A DNA stretch of 64,000 bases from Liquidambar formosana (GCA_039720395.1 CM077829.1:21364685-21428684); one strand, 5' to 3'; counted from the stretch's first letter, positions 1 to 12,548 are shown. The notes: a model not told the origin generated them from the sequence alone. Program-made: numbers and translations.

Positions 1-807
1 AGAGAGTATTTATAGCTGAAATCTGGAGTTTCCCTTTCCTTCCTGGACTAGGTTTCCTTGGAGAATAATCAAAAGGTATTTTATAATGATAAAAGACTTC
101 TAATCTGAATAGGAAAAGGAAATTGTCTTTTATAAAAATTGGGAGACTGACCGCTAACACGCATGCACATGTATCATATGTGCGTACACACACTCATCAC
201 ATACGTACACGTGTTAGTGTCATGATAAAAATGGCTAATTTAATAAAATAATTTTCTTTTCATTTTAACCAAAAATCTCATGCTGTGATTCGCACTAATT
301 CTTCAAGGATAATCCGTAAATAACCACACTAAACTCATCATCAGGCCATATCAAAATTGAACTTCATGAAACACTTTTGAGGGTAAAATGATGACTAATG
401 AAAGTCAATTTGAAAAGATTTGGTTGGTAATTGTGAGTCAATTAGAGCTAACCCAAGGAAGGGTCAATTAACCAACTTGAACTACATCGAGCCATTTTAA
501 TCCCGAGCCATTGACTTACCAAATTGAACCTAGAAATACCTCATATGCATCCATATGAACTCCAATTGACAATTTGGAGATCATTCCAAGGTCAAATGAA
601 AAGTTTGGGACTTAAAAGACGATTATGCCCCTCAAGTCACAAAAGCTCTTATTATCCCTCAAGATCAACTCCAATTTGAACCAAAATTCATATCCATTGT
701 CCTTGTGACTCTAGAAAACTAATGCAAGTGACTAGACTCAAAAACAAAACAAAAACATGCATGAAATGATGAGCCCTAGTAAGGTGGTGCAAAAATGGGG
801 TGTGACA
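1..807 (-). repeat. Tat/Ogre-type LTR, 5' part, cut by window start
   Basis: From about 360 to 807 this aligns by eye with the 5' part of the LTR at 19201-22444 and with 40501-40754 (shared blocks include the ATATGAACTCCAATTG stretch and AAAAATGGGGTGTGACA). Read on the minus strand the LTR begins TGTCACACCCC at 807. It is more diverged from the other two copies than they are from each other, so it is older or of another subfamily. No purine-rich tract lies next to it at 808, so it is not a normal 3' LTR of the pol to its right. Positions 160-345 are repeated at 61417-61595. I see no gene in 1-750. Confidence 0.75.
160..345. repeat. Segment repeated near the other end of the window
   Basis: The stretch from the GTGCGTACACACACTCATCAC block to the CACACTAAACTCATCA block recurs in the same orientation at 61417-61595 with only scattered differences. 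It contains short inverted repeats (CTAACACG near 162 facing CGTGTTAG near 210). It probably belongs to an LTR subfamily present on both sides of the nest. Confidence 0.6.
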
Positions 808-810
808 CAT

Positions 811-2733
811 ATGGAACATGCCCAACCACGTGCTCGCAAGATAGTAAAGAAGGCGGGTTTTGGGCCCTTCCTAGATGCTCTATGGAACGAGCAATGGGAT
901 AGGCAAGCATTGTTTGCCTTGACAGAGCTATGGTGGGACACCACCAACACTTTCCATTTTAGCTTCAGGGAGATGACCATGACCCCTAAGGATTTCACCA
1001 TGATAACTGGGTTGAGCTTGAAAGGCAAGCGCTTGGAATACTACGAACAAGCCAACATGGATCAGAACTACATAGTAGCTCTACTCGGGGTTGAAGCGGA
1101 GTTAAGCCCAAAAGGTGTGCGCCGTACTTGGCTCTACAACACCTTTGCCATTGTGGAAGAGAGTGAGGGGACGGATCCCCAATACATTGTGAGAGCTTTC
1201 TTGCTCTACATGATTTCATGCACCTTCTTTGCGGGCACCAATGACATGGCTCGACTAGAGTTGCTAGCTAGCATGGAAGATGTGAACAAAATTGGGAGAT
1301 ACAATTGGGGTGGGGCTGCTTTTACAACCATGTATCGCTCCATGACTGACATGTCCCGAGGAGTTGCAAAGAACTTTGGGGGACTTCCTTTCATTTGGGA
1401 GGTAACAAAGAACATTCAATTCTCTATTATTTCCCGAAACTTGACTTGTACATGATTTCCTCTATTTCTTTGATTTTCCACAGATATGGTACTACGAGTA
1501 CCTGAACATGTGCCGCCCAACTCTTGCTAGTGATGCCATGTCATGGCCTATCCTCCAGAATTACGCTCCCTCTTGCTTGGCTACAAGAGCCTCCAACCGA
1601 TATGACTATGCCCATGCAAGGGTATATCTTGCTAGCTTGACTACTGAAATGGCAGAATCTTTCTTTCTTTCCTTTTTTTTTTATCTTTTTTATCATTTTT
1701 TCTCATTTCTCATTTCAAACTCAACAGGTGGAATGGGATCTATGGAGGCTGTGGGAGTATAGGCTTCCCGAGAAGTACTCCTCTTGTTTGGAGTTGACAA
1801 GCAAAAGGGTCCTTTTTGAAGGCCCCACAGGTAGATGCTGGTATCTTGGGGAGCGAGTCCTGAGACAAGTCCACGGAAATATGAATGCAGCTGTGACACC
1901 TTCCATGCCACCAAAGAACATGAGGCATACTAACCACTTGGTGGGGGATGAACTAGAAGAAGCTCTGAGGGGTTGGGATGCTGAGGGATTCACCTCCCCT
2001 CGCATAGAATACACTGCCTTCTGTCGACAATATCTGATGAATCCTAGGGTCACTGGTATCCCACCTCAAGGGGTGAGCTCCCCAAACTCTTAAACTCTTT
2101 TTTTTTTAAGATCGTAAGAAAGACTCCACTTGACATGCATTTGAATTTCAGGGCCGACGGGCAAGGGGACACAGCTCCACAGTTAGATCTACTACAGGGA
2201 TGACTTACAATGACGAGGATGATGACCTTGAAGGAAACCAACCTCCACCCCTCCCACAACTAAATTGGTATGTGAACTTATGCAGTGGGACGAAATTTGT
2301 GAAGACTGACATTACCCATCCACCATTCGATGAATATCCCAAGATTGATCCATATTATAAGAATGTAAGTTCTAAACTCTTACCTTCTTGAAATTGGATT
2401 CTTTCATTATTGTTAACCATGTTCATATTCTCCTAGGTTCCATGGGAGTACGCCCAGGAATGCATTGAACTCAATGAAGGATTGAGGAGGGATCTTGTGC
2501 GAATGAGTTTAGAGAACTCAATTCCGGAAGCATGCTTGAATCCCCAAGTAAGTGATCATCTTTATCAACTTTCAATTAAGATTGGCACCATTACCCTACT
2601 AACTCATTATCTTTGTTTGCAACAGGCATCATCATCTCGTCCACCACAGGATATGCCCTCTGCTAGGGCTCCTCGTTCAGGTCATGATGGAGCCGGGCCA
2701 AGTCGAAAGAGAAGGCCCACAGGGAATCATTGA
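811..2733 (+). CDS. Plant mobile domain (PMD/MAIN-like) protein, six exons
   Basis: The exons read 811-1401, 1484-1621, 1728-2072, 2152-2364, 2437-2547 and 2626-2733, giving about 501 residues. All five introns are GT-AG, short and phase 0, and every exon stays open. The protein resembles the aminotransferase-like plant mobile domain: a GFGPFLDALW start, an NTFHFSFREMTMTPKDFTMITGL block, then WYYEYL and WDLWRLWEYRLP. The tail is acidic, proline-rich and then basic (SRKRRP). PMD proteins occur in hosts as MAIN/MAIL1 and as extra antisense genes in Tat-lineage retrotransposons. Here the gene is antisense to pol, which supports the second origin. In-frame ATGs at 757 and 769 lie in LTR sequence, so I take 811 as start; an upstream exon may have been lost. 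No lesion is visible. Transcription is unknown. Confidence 0.78.
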
Positions 2734-2867
2734 GTTTCACTCACCTCTTGTTAGGAATGTTTGGAGTCTTATCTTGTCATGTATTAATTAGGAATTTCAA
2801 TTCCCAACCTTGAACTCCTATTATGGATACTTGATGAATCTATGTTGAACTTTATTGCAATGATATG
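2734..2867 (+). other. 3' flank of the PMD gene
   Basis: This AT-rich stretch follows the PMD stop and ends with ATATG at 2863-2867, the left target duplication of Copia A. With Copia A removed it joins 12554 directly, so the PMD and DUF7745 genes were once about 0.48 kb apart, head to tail. I see no coding potential. Confidence 0.6.
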
Positions 2868-4527
2868 TGTTAGGATTATGCCCTAGAGCCAATCATGGAG
2901 ATGATTGTTTAGGGATTAGGAACAATCATTTGATTTCATTTATGTATGTCACATTTATTATTGATTTAATAAAAGGGCTTATTCTATTATGTTTATATGC
3001 ATCATTTATATTTACATAATATGTCCATGGAGTTAGAGTTGAGAATATGGAATTACAAAGAGTTGTAATTTTGAGACTATAGATATATCTCTGTACTAAA
3101 CTCCTAAAGCATTCCTAGTTGAAGGTTCACTATGATGGACAGTAATGAACCATAGGACTAGCACTTGTTAGGTTGACTCTATAGGAGGATAGCTAGTCTC
3201 AAGCTATTTGTGTGGAGACACTACAACCAACAAGTGGGTGCCTATTGCGAGAATAGGTACACTGAATGTGACCAAAGATATGAGATAAACTGAATGGAGT
3301 TTTATCCTGCCTGTCAATCAGTTTCTCATTGTTATAGTGGTACAAGTAATCCTTAGACCTGAGACACCATAGTTGCCTTATGCATGTAGCTTTAGAAGTT
3401 TGATAACACTAAGTGCAGATCCTATTCAGGGGTCTGCAAAGGTGTTCATTGGCCCTACTGCTATGTGTATGAAGGCATGTGAGTGATCAACAAGGGATCC
3501 ATCACTCTCAGGAAAAAGAGAGAGAATGTCTCATATAGCATTCATAATATAACTCATTAAATCCATGGCCATGGTAGGATGAATATGAAAAGAGTTTCAT
3601 GAGTTCATCAATGAGTTGATATTCATGATTGAGTATAAAGTAATTAAACTAGGGACTTGACAGACTTCCATGTCCTATTAGTTTAATTGGAGACATTATG
3701 TTGAAGGAAGGATGCAATTGTAACCTATAAACTATAACAGAAGGGTTCTTTGTAAATGACTATTCACCTCATTAAGGACCACACCATGAGCCATATGCTA
3801 GGTGTTACTCATGGTTAGTAGAAGCCCTAATTGATATAAGTGAGTTATAATCAATTAGGGAATTGGAAGGAGTTCCAGTTAGACCCTAAATGGAAAGAGT
3901 TCCATTGTGCACACCTCGTGCTATTCCTACTACTTAATGATGTGAACCCAATGGGTCACACACTGATCATGCAAGAAGGGCTTTAAAGTTTATGAGAGAA
4001 AGGGTTTTAGTGAATAAAGAATAGTTCTTTATAGGCCTATTTGTATTTGATACAAATAATAGGGGTTAATGTGCAATTAAGAGTAATTACACATAACCCT
4101 ATTAGGGTTTCTTCCCCATGGCCAGCCCCCTTTAGTGGGCTGCCTATATAAGTCACACTTATGTGTGACATGGCATAAGAGGCTTGCACAATAAACCCTA
4201 GCCGTCCAGCCCCTTGGAGGTTCTCTTCTCTCTCTCTCTCTTCTCCACCTCTAGCAACAACAAGGAAGAAGAAAGAAAAGGCTTGAAGCTCTAGCTAGGT
4301 GTGGATACCGTTGGAGGCAGCACACTTGGGCTGCTCATTCACCGCTATCCGGATTCAAAGCTTGGAGCAAAAAGGAGAAGACAAAAAAATTCTGTAAGTG
4401 TTCTAACCCTCTTCGTAGTTAGGGTTTGATTTTGTGTTATGCATAGTTAGATTCATGGGCTGTGGAATCGTAGGAAAAATTTTTATATTCCGCACTTCAA
4501 ATTTTCCCTCTTGTTCGATTCCCAACA
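2868..4527 (+). repeat. Copia A 5' LTR
   Basis: It is 1660 bp, TG to CA, and directly precedes the primer-binding site. It holds a TATA box at 4145-4152 and a CT-rich run near 4224-4248 downstream of the likely transcription start. Confidence 0.93.
4145..4152 (+). promoter_or_regulatory. TATA box of Copia A 5' LTR
   Basis: TATATAAG lies about 380 bp before the LTR end. The matching spot in Copia E's LTR is also TATATAAG (minus strand), and in Copia B it is the weaker TATTTAAG. Confidence 0.6.
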
Positions 4528-4528
4528 G

Positions 4529-4540
4529 TGGTATCAGAGC
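4529..4540 (+). other. Primer-binding site, tRNA-Met type (Copia A)
   Basis: TGGTATCAGAGC starts one base after the 5' LTR. It is the standard plant copia site, complementary to the initiator tRNA-Met 3' end. Confidence 0.93.
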
Positions 4541-6033
4541 CATGATTATGCATAATACAAAATACATATGGGCTGGTAATTATGGTGTAGTTGAATGATT
4601 CAAAAATCTGGAAAATTTTTCTGCATAATTGGTTTTCCTCCATGGCTGAACCTAGGGTTTGGAACCATAGGTCAATTCTCTTCTACTCCTCTTCTAATTG
4701 ATGGTTAAGTGTAGCCATGGATGCAATAGGTTGCATAGGGTTTGAGTTTGGAGAAGAAGAATAAGGAAACTAGGGTTTTATAAAACTGTTATGAAGAGTT
4801 TTCATGGTAGCCATAAAAAAAACCGTCATCTTGTTTTGCATGCCGAATTCAGAGTTCTTCTCCAAAATTTTCAAACCATATATGGTTAGAAAGCTCTTTG
4901 AATAAGCTTTCCAACCCAACAAACGGTGCGTCAATCCGAGTTCTGTAGTGAAAGTTATGAATTTTTTACTACAGGCTGTCTGGAAAGACAGTTTTGCTCG
5001 GGAATGATGCAATAGCCACAACTTTGAGTTATTGATGGAGATCAAAGGCATGGCAATGGTTGCCACCACTTGGGTTATGTTCTAGACATGGTAGGGAAAG
5101 GCTCCCCAGCATTTAGATGCATCATAATTGGATTAAGATGCTAGAACAGAAGGAAGAAGGAGAAGAACACCATGGAGGCTGAATCTGGGTTTTAGAACCC
5201 TAAGGTTCTTGCAATTAATTCTAATTAAAGCTGCTGTATTTATGATGGAAGATCATTGTAGGATCATTATCTATCATGTGTATATGATTTTCTTTAAATT
5301 TCAAAAAGGTTTTGATGGAAAAAGATTCAAAAAGTTTGAAAATTTTTCATGAACAGCATAGCAGATTTTCTCTGCAGAAAAGACATCAATGGAGTTTTGA
5401 TTAGAACTTGAGTTAGGGAACTCCAAATTGCATGAAACCAATTGCATTAGTTTCCTAAGACATGTAGGATACTGGGAAAATTCGTTTGGTAGCCTAATTC
5501 ATTCATCTTGCTGGGTTTTAAATCAATTTCTGACAATGGACAATATGCTGTAAATTTCTGGGCAGCCTACTGTTGTTTTAATTGTTTAGAACAATTGGTG
5601 ATGATTTGATCATCCAAACCTCTTCTATTAGCTTAGTATTTCATGTAGGGACATGATACAAAAGCTGGTTTCAAAGGAGGAGTCGAATTGATAAGGATTT
5701 AGAAGCTATTGTGACCTTCAAGGTCTGCAACAATGGCTCCAGCAATGGGTTTTGGAAACCCTGATTGTTCTTGATGATGGCAGCCACTTCCACCACTTCT
5801 CACATGTCCAAGGGCTTGTCCCACACCCCTGTAGTCCTCTCCCTTGGCTGGCCATGGCCTCCCACAGCCGTTGGTGGCCATGGCAGCCTAGCCAAGCTCA
5901 GGCAGCCCCTGGTAGTGACGGCTGCATAGAGTTAAGGATGAAACCCTAATTTTGAGTTAATGATGAAACCCTAATTTCATTATGGCATTAATTAAACCCT
6001 AATTGGAATATTAATTACCTTAATTAAGAGTTA

Positions 6034-6060
6034 ATGATTGGTCATTAAATGACCAATCAT
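6034..6060. repeat. 27-bp perfect palindrome with CCAAT arms in copia leader
   Basis: Two 13-bp arms (ATGATTGGTCATT and its complement) surround one central base. A second copy with one mismatched pair lies at 6223-6249. Both are kept in the leaders of Copia B, E and F. Confidence 0.8.
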
Positions 6061-6275
6061 GGTTATTAATTGTTAGGGCATAATTAATACCATTAATGAT
6101 GTCTAGGGTTAGGGTTTTGATAACCCAAATTAGTGTAATTAATTAAGGGTAATAAATACCCTATTTGGCATTAATTAAACCCTAATCCCTTTTATTAAAT
6201 ACCGTATGAACCTAGGGTTTTAATGATTGGTTATTAAATGACCAATCATAAGGCATTTAATGATTAGGGCTTGCA

Positions 6276-6317
6276 TTTAGGGTTTAGGGTTATGCATTTA
6301 GGGTTTAGGGTTTTAGG
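6276..6317 (+). repeat. Telomere-like TTTAGGG motifs in copia leader
   Basis: Two tandem pairs of the plant telomere unit TTTAGGG, separated by a few bases, lie in a leader already dense in AAACCCTAA-type telo-box words. Equivalent motifs occur near 30530-30568 (B), 50596-50631 (E) and 56510-56552 (F), so they belong to the element. Confidence 0.85.
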
Positions 6318-7528
6318 AAACCCTAATACACTAATTCATCATTTAATTGATTTTATTTAATTCCCATGTTAATTATTTAATTAATATTGATTAATTTTAT
6401 AATGTTTTAAATGGTTTAAAATACAATTGGGGATTAAATTAAAATCTGGAAATTCTTAATTAAATGAAATTGTTTTGTTTAAATAAGGAAACCCTAATAT
6501 TGGATATTAGAGTTATTTTAGGAAACTTTATATGTTTCTATTAATTTGATTAATTGAAACTAAATGTCTTAAATGTTAAGACTTTATTTAATTCTGGATA
6601 TTTTTGTTTAAACCTAATAAGATTAGGATGCATTAATGAGATTAATGTAAATCATTCAAAAGAATTACCATAATGCCTATATGTTTTAATGCTTACAGTT
6701 TTTCTTTACATTATGCAATGAGATTGTATGTATGTGTTTGGATGATGATTATGGACTATACCCCTTAAACCAATTGTGATTGGCCATCTTATGAATGGGA
6801 TGTTATTATTTACAAGAGTTGTAATTTTATTAAGGTGATGTAATTTATTTGGGGCTTACATGCCACCTTCCCTCTTCCTCTCTCTCTATCATTCTCTTAT
6901 GTACCCCACATTCCCCTTATGTATCCCTTTCTTTAAATTATGTAAATGTTATGTAATCGAGAGCGCACTAAGGAGCATGGTGGACCCAAAGGAGCATGAT
7001 AGAGCCCAACAAGCCAATGGTGGAGACCATCAAGCCAAGGGAGCAGATTGAAGGACTTGAAAGCTTAGAGAAGTGTTTCAAGACAGCATGCATGTTTCGA
7101 ATGTGTTATTTTACGATCACCTACACCCACCTTAGACCTTGGATTCAATCTATTGGCTTGGATTGAATCCTCTCAAAGTCCATAATCATCATAGTAGGAG
7201 CTTTTAATTTATGAGATAATTGTTTTAGCTCTAATACCATAGTTTGGTATATGTTACCTATTCACTTAGGGACTAATATCAAAATATGGTACTTTATATA
7301 TGTTGATATATAATAGCATGCGATGTATGATTTATAATAGCATGAGATGTATGATTATAAATAGCATAATTTATATGTTTAAATTTTGATACATAGGATG
7401 CATGTTAATTTGATGAGACCCTTTAAAACCCCTCTTATTTAATATTAAGTTGAAAATGGAGAAGTCATTGGGGAATGAATTCTTCATTGCCTTCTATCAT
7501 TATAGGATCATCTAACGTCCCTTAATGT

Positions 7529-7838
7529 GGGTACCTGGCTGCAGACATGTAGGAGCTACCCATGTTAAAGACATTACTTGAAACTATCACATATGAGATA
7601 TCATGGGGTGCCTAAACTGGTATATACCAAGAAACTAACATGTGAGGTATATATTTGGCTAAACATACCTGTGTGAATGATGGGTTTAACTTAACTAGGG
7701 AAGTATTCCAAGAAACTAACATGTGAGGTGTATATTCCCTAGAGGCAAAACGATTGGAACTTGCTTATGAAGCAATAGACAAAGAGTTGTCTTCTTATTG
7801 TGGGTTAGAAGTCAAGAAACTAACATGTGAGGCTTCTA
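7529..7838 (+). ncRNA. Hairpin array upstream of gag, Copia A
   Basis: Four hairpins and one degenerate copy lie in 310 nt. Stems are GGGTACC/GCTACCC (7529-7561), TATATACC/GGTATATA (7621-7653), CTAGGGAA/TTCCCTAG (7695-7742) and TAGAAGTC/GGCTTCTA with one wobble (7806-7838). The last three have the identical 17-nt loop AAGAAACTAACATGTGA on unrelated stems. All four loops contain the self-complementary hexamer ACATGT. A degenerate loop with CATATG is near 7578-7600. The set is kept in Copia B and E. A dimerisation or packaging role is my inference. Confidence 0.65.
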
Positions 7839-8079
7839 GGTCACAGTGGGACACCAATCCCCATTAGGAATGAGATTCCCAAATTCCATTAGAGGGTGTA
7901 TGGAATTTGATAAAATAGTGGGAGGTACCATATGATTAAAGACCCAATCATTATGGATAAAAATGAAATCTAATTCTCTGTTTATGTAGATTACCTAATT
8001 ACTCACCTAAAAACCCCTATTTCCTAATATATAGGATATCGATAGTTTGACTAAACCCGATTTCTTTGATTGACTTAGG

Positions 8080-10880
8080 AAATTGAGAATTGTTCTCAAT
8101 TTCAAAAGATTGTACATATGCTATTAGGCCTTTTCTTAAAGGCCCTCCGTAAAACATCCTAAGAAGAAAAAGACACTATGCGCAATTGGCATCTTGTTGC
8201 CATGCTATATGATAGTATTGATGACTAATGAGCTTCAGAAGCAAAATTAGTCAATGCAAGTGCCTTTGATGTCCTACATCACATACAAAGGTTGTATTAT
8301 GAGTGAAATAATACTATAAAGTATAGTACTTGTAAAGGACTTCTTTTGGACTAGGATGTAATAAAAGTTGTTTATTAATAATCATTCTTTTGAAAAATGA
8401 TTAATCACATAGAATAGCTTGAGAAGCTAGATGTGATTTAAAATGGAAGCATAGAGGAAAGCAAGTCTTGAAAAGTCAAAGACAAAGAAATATAATTATT
8501 TTGTAGTAAATATAAGGTATTGTAAAGGGAACTTGATAAAGTATCAGTCTTCCTAGAAGAACCAAACTTTTGAAGTTTTGGTTCATGCTCTAAACTAAAT
8601 TGTTGGTTAGTTCTGCTTCTTGGTTTTTGGATTCTAGTATAATCTAAATCGAAGCAGAAAGTTAAGTAGATAATAAGTTACCTTTAAAAATTTTAATAGA
8701 GCAAGAGTTGCTAGATTAATTTTGGGAACTTATTTCTTAACTAAGTCATTTAAGACATTCTAGAAATTTGATTTCCGAATTTAAATGACTAATTAGAGCG
8801 AATGCAACGTATTCCGAGAATACAAGAGATGTAGAGACTCTCATTTAAATGTAACGATTATGACTTGGTTATGAGATGACCAAACCCATCTTTTACTTGG
8901 TGAAGTGAATGAGTTACATTTATAATTTGACTATACATTGTGATGTATACAGTCATGTAGAGCATGCATTCAATTATAGTAGACTCATCTTAGAATACCA
9001 TAGCTCAATGGTGAATCTAAGAGAACAAATTGAACCCTATTAAGATATGGTTTGATCCATGATGAGTTTTACTAATGTATCCATCTAGGATATACCTTAA
9101 AATTGCTACATATTGATAATTTAGGGTTCACTCCAGTTTTGTCCCAATTATATCAGATATGATATGGGAAGAAACCCAACTTAAAGAAGTTAAGGCTTGG
9201 GCTTGTGCTACGTTTGTCTGGAAACATAATGTAGACAATCTGGAAATAAGGTCAAGTAAGTGTTGAATTGTGGTATATCCTAAAAGTGGTTGGGATAGTA
9301 TTTCTATTATTCTAATGAACAAAAGTTGTCCATTAGGATGATTGCTGGATTTTCTTGAGAAAGAGTTCATTCAAGAAAGATGCAAAAGTAGATAGAATTT
9401 ACAGAATTGTTTGTAAAGCCACAAACCAACAAAGATCCAACCTTTGCCCCTATTGAGGCAAAACCTTTAATTACACCACATTCTTTTCATAGATCAAATT
9501 GGATATTTCTTTAACATAAGAGAGATATTGTATCTCCATTAGAATGTGAAAGAATTGTTCTTTGGTGATAAAGATCACCAAGATAATCCTATTGATTATG
9601 ATTAGGCGATGTTTGACATCAACTTGAGAAATGACTAAGAGTCATTAAATCCAATATGGACAGGTAGAGACCTAAAAGGCTTGACTATTTAAGAATGTTT
9701 TCAACATAGGCAAAAAGTTGTCTATAAAGAAACTTGTTTGATAATAGTTATGTTGAAATCCATTTAGATCTTGTTATCTATAAACACACATTTTGAATAT
9801 GAGATATGTCAAAAAGGATATAAAGATGTTATATCAAATGGTGAAAAACCATAAAAGTGTGTAAGTTATAGAAGTCTATTAATAGACTACAAGGTTCTCA
9901 TAATTAGAACATCTATAAAGTTGAAGTAATCAAATTGTTTGATTTCTCTCATTGTATAGATGGACCATGAGTGTATAAAAGGTTAGTGGGAGTGCGATCG
10001 TTTTTCTTTATCCTAAGTATAGATGACATCCTAATCATTATGAATGATATATGAATGACATCCTAATCGTTTTGGTTTTTGGAGAAAAACTAATTCATGA
10101 AAGATTTGGGAGAAGCATCCAACAAGATCTATAGAGATATATCATATAGATTGCTAAGTATCTCCAAATCATCAAACATAGTTGAAATGTTGAAGGAGTT
10201 CAACATGGAGAATTCTAAGGGAGGTCTGATTTACTTCAGATAAGAATTCATTATTCAAGGGCATGTGCCCTAGGATAACACAAGTAAGGTTCTTAAAGTG
10301 TTAAGAAGCCTTATTCTACACTATGTATTGAACCTGATATCTATTATGTTGTAATTGTTACAAATAGTTATCAGTCAATTCAAATTTGGAATATTGGATT
10401 GTATATGGAAATTGTAAACTCATAGTAGATGGGTATATGGATTTGGATATAATCCATATGGGGTATATTTTATATTCACTTTAGTTGGTGAAATACTTAA
10501 TGGAAGAACTGTATGAAAGATACAGTGGATTCCATTATTAAGGGTGAATTAATTGTCGCATTGTCTAGGAGACTGTTTGGATCTATAAGTTCATTTAGAA
10601 CTTGGAGTTGTTCCTTCCATTGAGTTGCCCACACCTTGTTTTGTGACAACAATGGGTCTATATCTCAAGTATAGGAATCACGGTCTCATCAAAAGTCCAA
10701 ACACATAGAGTGGCAATTCCAAGTGATTAGAGGAATCATTGGAAAAGGTAATAGATATATTACAGAAGATATTATCTACATAAGTTTTTGTAGACCTACT
10801 GACTAAAGCTTTAAAATATAATTGGTTATGTCTAAGACCAACATCTTGAGAAGATAGGTATGCGATACACGGTCAATTGG
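8080..10880 (+). pseudogene. Decayed copia gag-pol of Copia A
   Basis: Fragments in shifting frames match the intact pol of Copia E: gag-like around 8180-8300, integrase-like around 8990-9080, FLEKEFIQE near 9350, reverse-transcriptase pieces around 10080-10220, and RNase H pieces ([14 protein letters not shown]) from 10630 to 10760. Stops and frameshifts are everywhere, so no product is possible. The corresponding region of Copia B (25945-28760, minus) carries the same broken state, so the damage predates the dispersal of both copies. Confidence 0.8.
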
Positions 10881-10900
10881 CTTTAGTGCAAGTGGGAGAT

Positions 10901-12548
10901 TGTTAGGATTATGCCCTAGAGCCAATCATAGAGATGATTGTTTAGGGATTAGGAACAATCATTTGATTTCATTTATGTATGTCACATTTATTATTGATTT
11001 AATAAAAGGGCTTATTCTATTATGTTTATATGCATCATTTATATTTACATAATATGTCCATGGAGTTAGAGTTGAGAATATGGAATTACAAAGAGTTGTA
11101 ATTTTGAGACTATAGATATATCTCTGTACTAAACTCCTAAAGCATTCCTAGTTGAAGGTTCACTATGATGGACAGTAATGAACCATAGGACTAGCACTTG
11201 TTAGGTTGACTCTATAGGAGGATAGCTAGTCTCAAGCTATTTGTGTGGAGACACTACAACCAACAAGTGGGTGCCTATTGCGAGAATAGGTACACTGAAT
11301 GTAACCAAAGATATGAGATAAACTGAATGGAGTTTTATCCTGCCTGTCAATCAGTTTCTCATTGTTATAGTGGTACAAGTAATCCTTAGACCTGAGACAC
11401 CATAGTTGCCTTATGCATGTAGCTTTAGAAGTTTGATAACACTAAGTGCAGATCCTATTCAGGGGTCTGCAAAGGTGTTCATTGGCCCTACTGCTATGTG
11501 TATGAAGGCATGTGAGTGATCAACAAGGGATCCATCACTCTCAGGAAAAAGAGAGAGAATGTCTCATATAGCATTCATAATATAACTCATTAAATCCATG
11601 GCCATGGTAGGATGAATATGAAAAGAGTTTCATGAGTTGATATTCATGATTGAGTATAAAGTAATTAAACTAGGGACTTGACAGACTTCCATGTCCTATT
11701 AGTTTAATTGGAGACATTGTGTTGAAGGAAGGATGCAATTGTAACCTATAAACTATAACAGAAGGGTTCTTTGTAAATGACTATTCACCTCATTAAGGAC
11801 CACACCATGAGCCATATGCTAGGTGTTACTCATGGTTAGTAGAAGCCCTAATTGATATAAGTGAGTTATAATCAATTAGGGAATTGGAAGGAGTTCCAGT
11901 TAGACCCTAAATGGAAAGAGTTCCATTGTGCACACCTCGTGCTATTCCTACTACTTAATGATGTGAACCCAATGGGTCACACACTGATCATGCAAGAAGG
12001 GCTTTAAAGTTTATGAGAGAAAGGGTTTTAGTGAATAAAGAATAGTTCTTTATAGGCCTATTTGTATTTGATACAAATAATAGGGGTTAATGTGCAATTA
12101 AGAGTAATTACACATAACCCTATTAGGGTTTCTTCCCCATGGCCAGCCCCCTTTAGTGGGCTGCCTATATAAGTCACACTTATGTGTGACATGGCATAAG
12201 AGGCTTGCACAATAAACCCTAGCCGTCCAGCCCCTTGGAGGTTCTCTTCTCTCTCTCTCTCTTCTCCACCTCTAGCAACAACAAGGAAGAAGAAAGAAAA
12301 GGCTTGAAGCTCTAGCTAGGTGTGGATACCGTTGGAGGCAGCACACTTGGGCTGCTCATTCACCGCTGTCCGGATTCAAAGCTTGGAGCAAAAAGGAGAA
12401 GACAAAAAAATTCTGTAAGTGTTCTAACCCTCTTCGTAGTTAGGGTTTGATTTTGTGTTATGCATAGTTAGATTCATGGGCTGTGGAATCGTAGGAAAAA
12501 TTTTTATATTCCGCACTTCAATTTTTCCCTCTTGTTCGATTCCCAACA
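10901..12548 (+). repeat. Copia A 3' LTR
   Basis: It is 1648 bp, preceded by the purine tract AAGTGGGAGAT and followed by the right target duplication ATATG. The 12-bp length difference from the 5' LTR is a single short deletion near 11637. Confidence 0.93.

Larger units (their letters stand above)
2868..12548 (+). mobile_element. Copia A: complete but coding-dead Ty1/copia element
   Basis: Two LTRs (2868-4527 and 10901-12548) begin TGTTAGG and end CCCAACA. They flank a tRNA-Met primer site (4529-4540) and a purine tract (AAGTGGGAGAT before 10901). The exact 5-bp duplication ATATG lies at 2863-2867 and 12549-12553. The LTRs differ by one 12-bp indel (near 3604) and about five substitutions that I noticed, so insertion was recent. 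The internal region has only a ruined gag-pol, with stops in every frame, so this copy must have been mobilised in trans. It separates the PMD gene from the DUF7745 gene. Confidence 0.93.

Noticed and set aside
9128..9370. 80-codon minus frame in Copia A, also at 27473-27715
   Set aside because: It is antisense to decayed integrase/RT sequence; identity reflects shared ancestry of two young copies.
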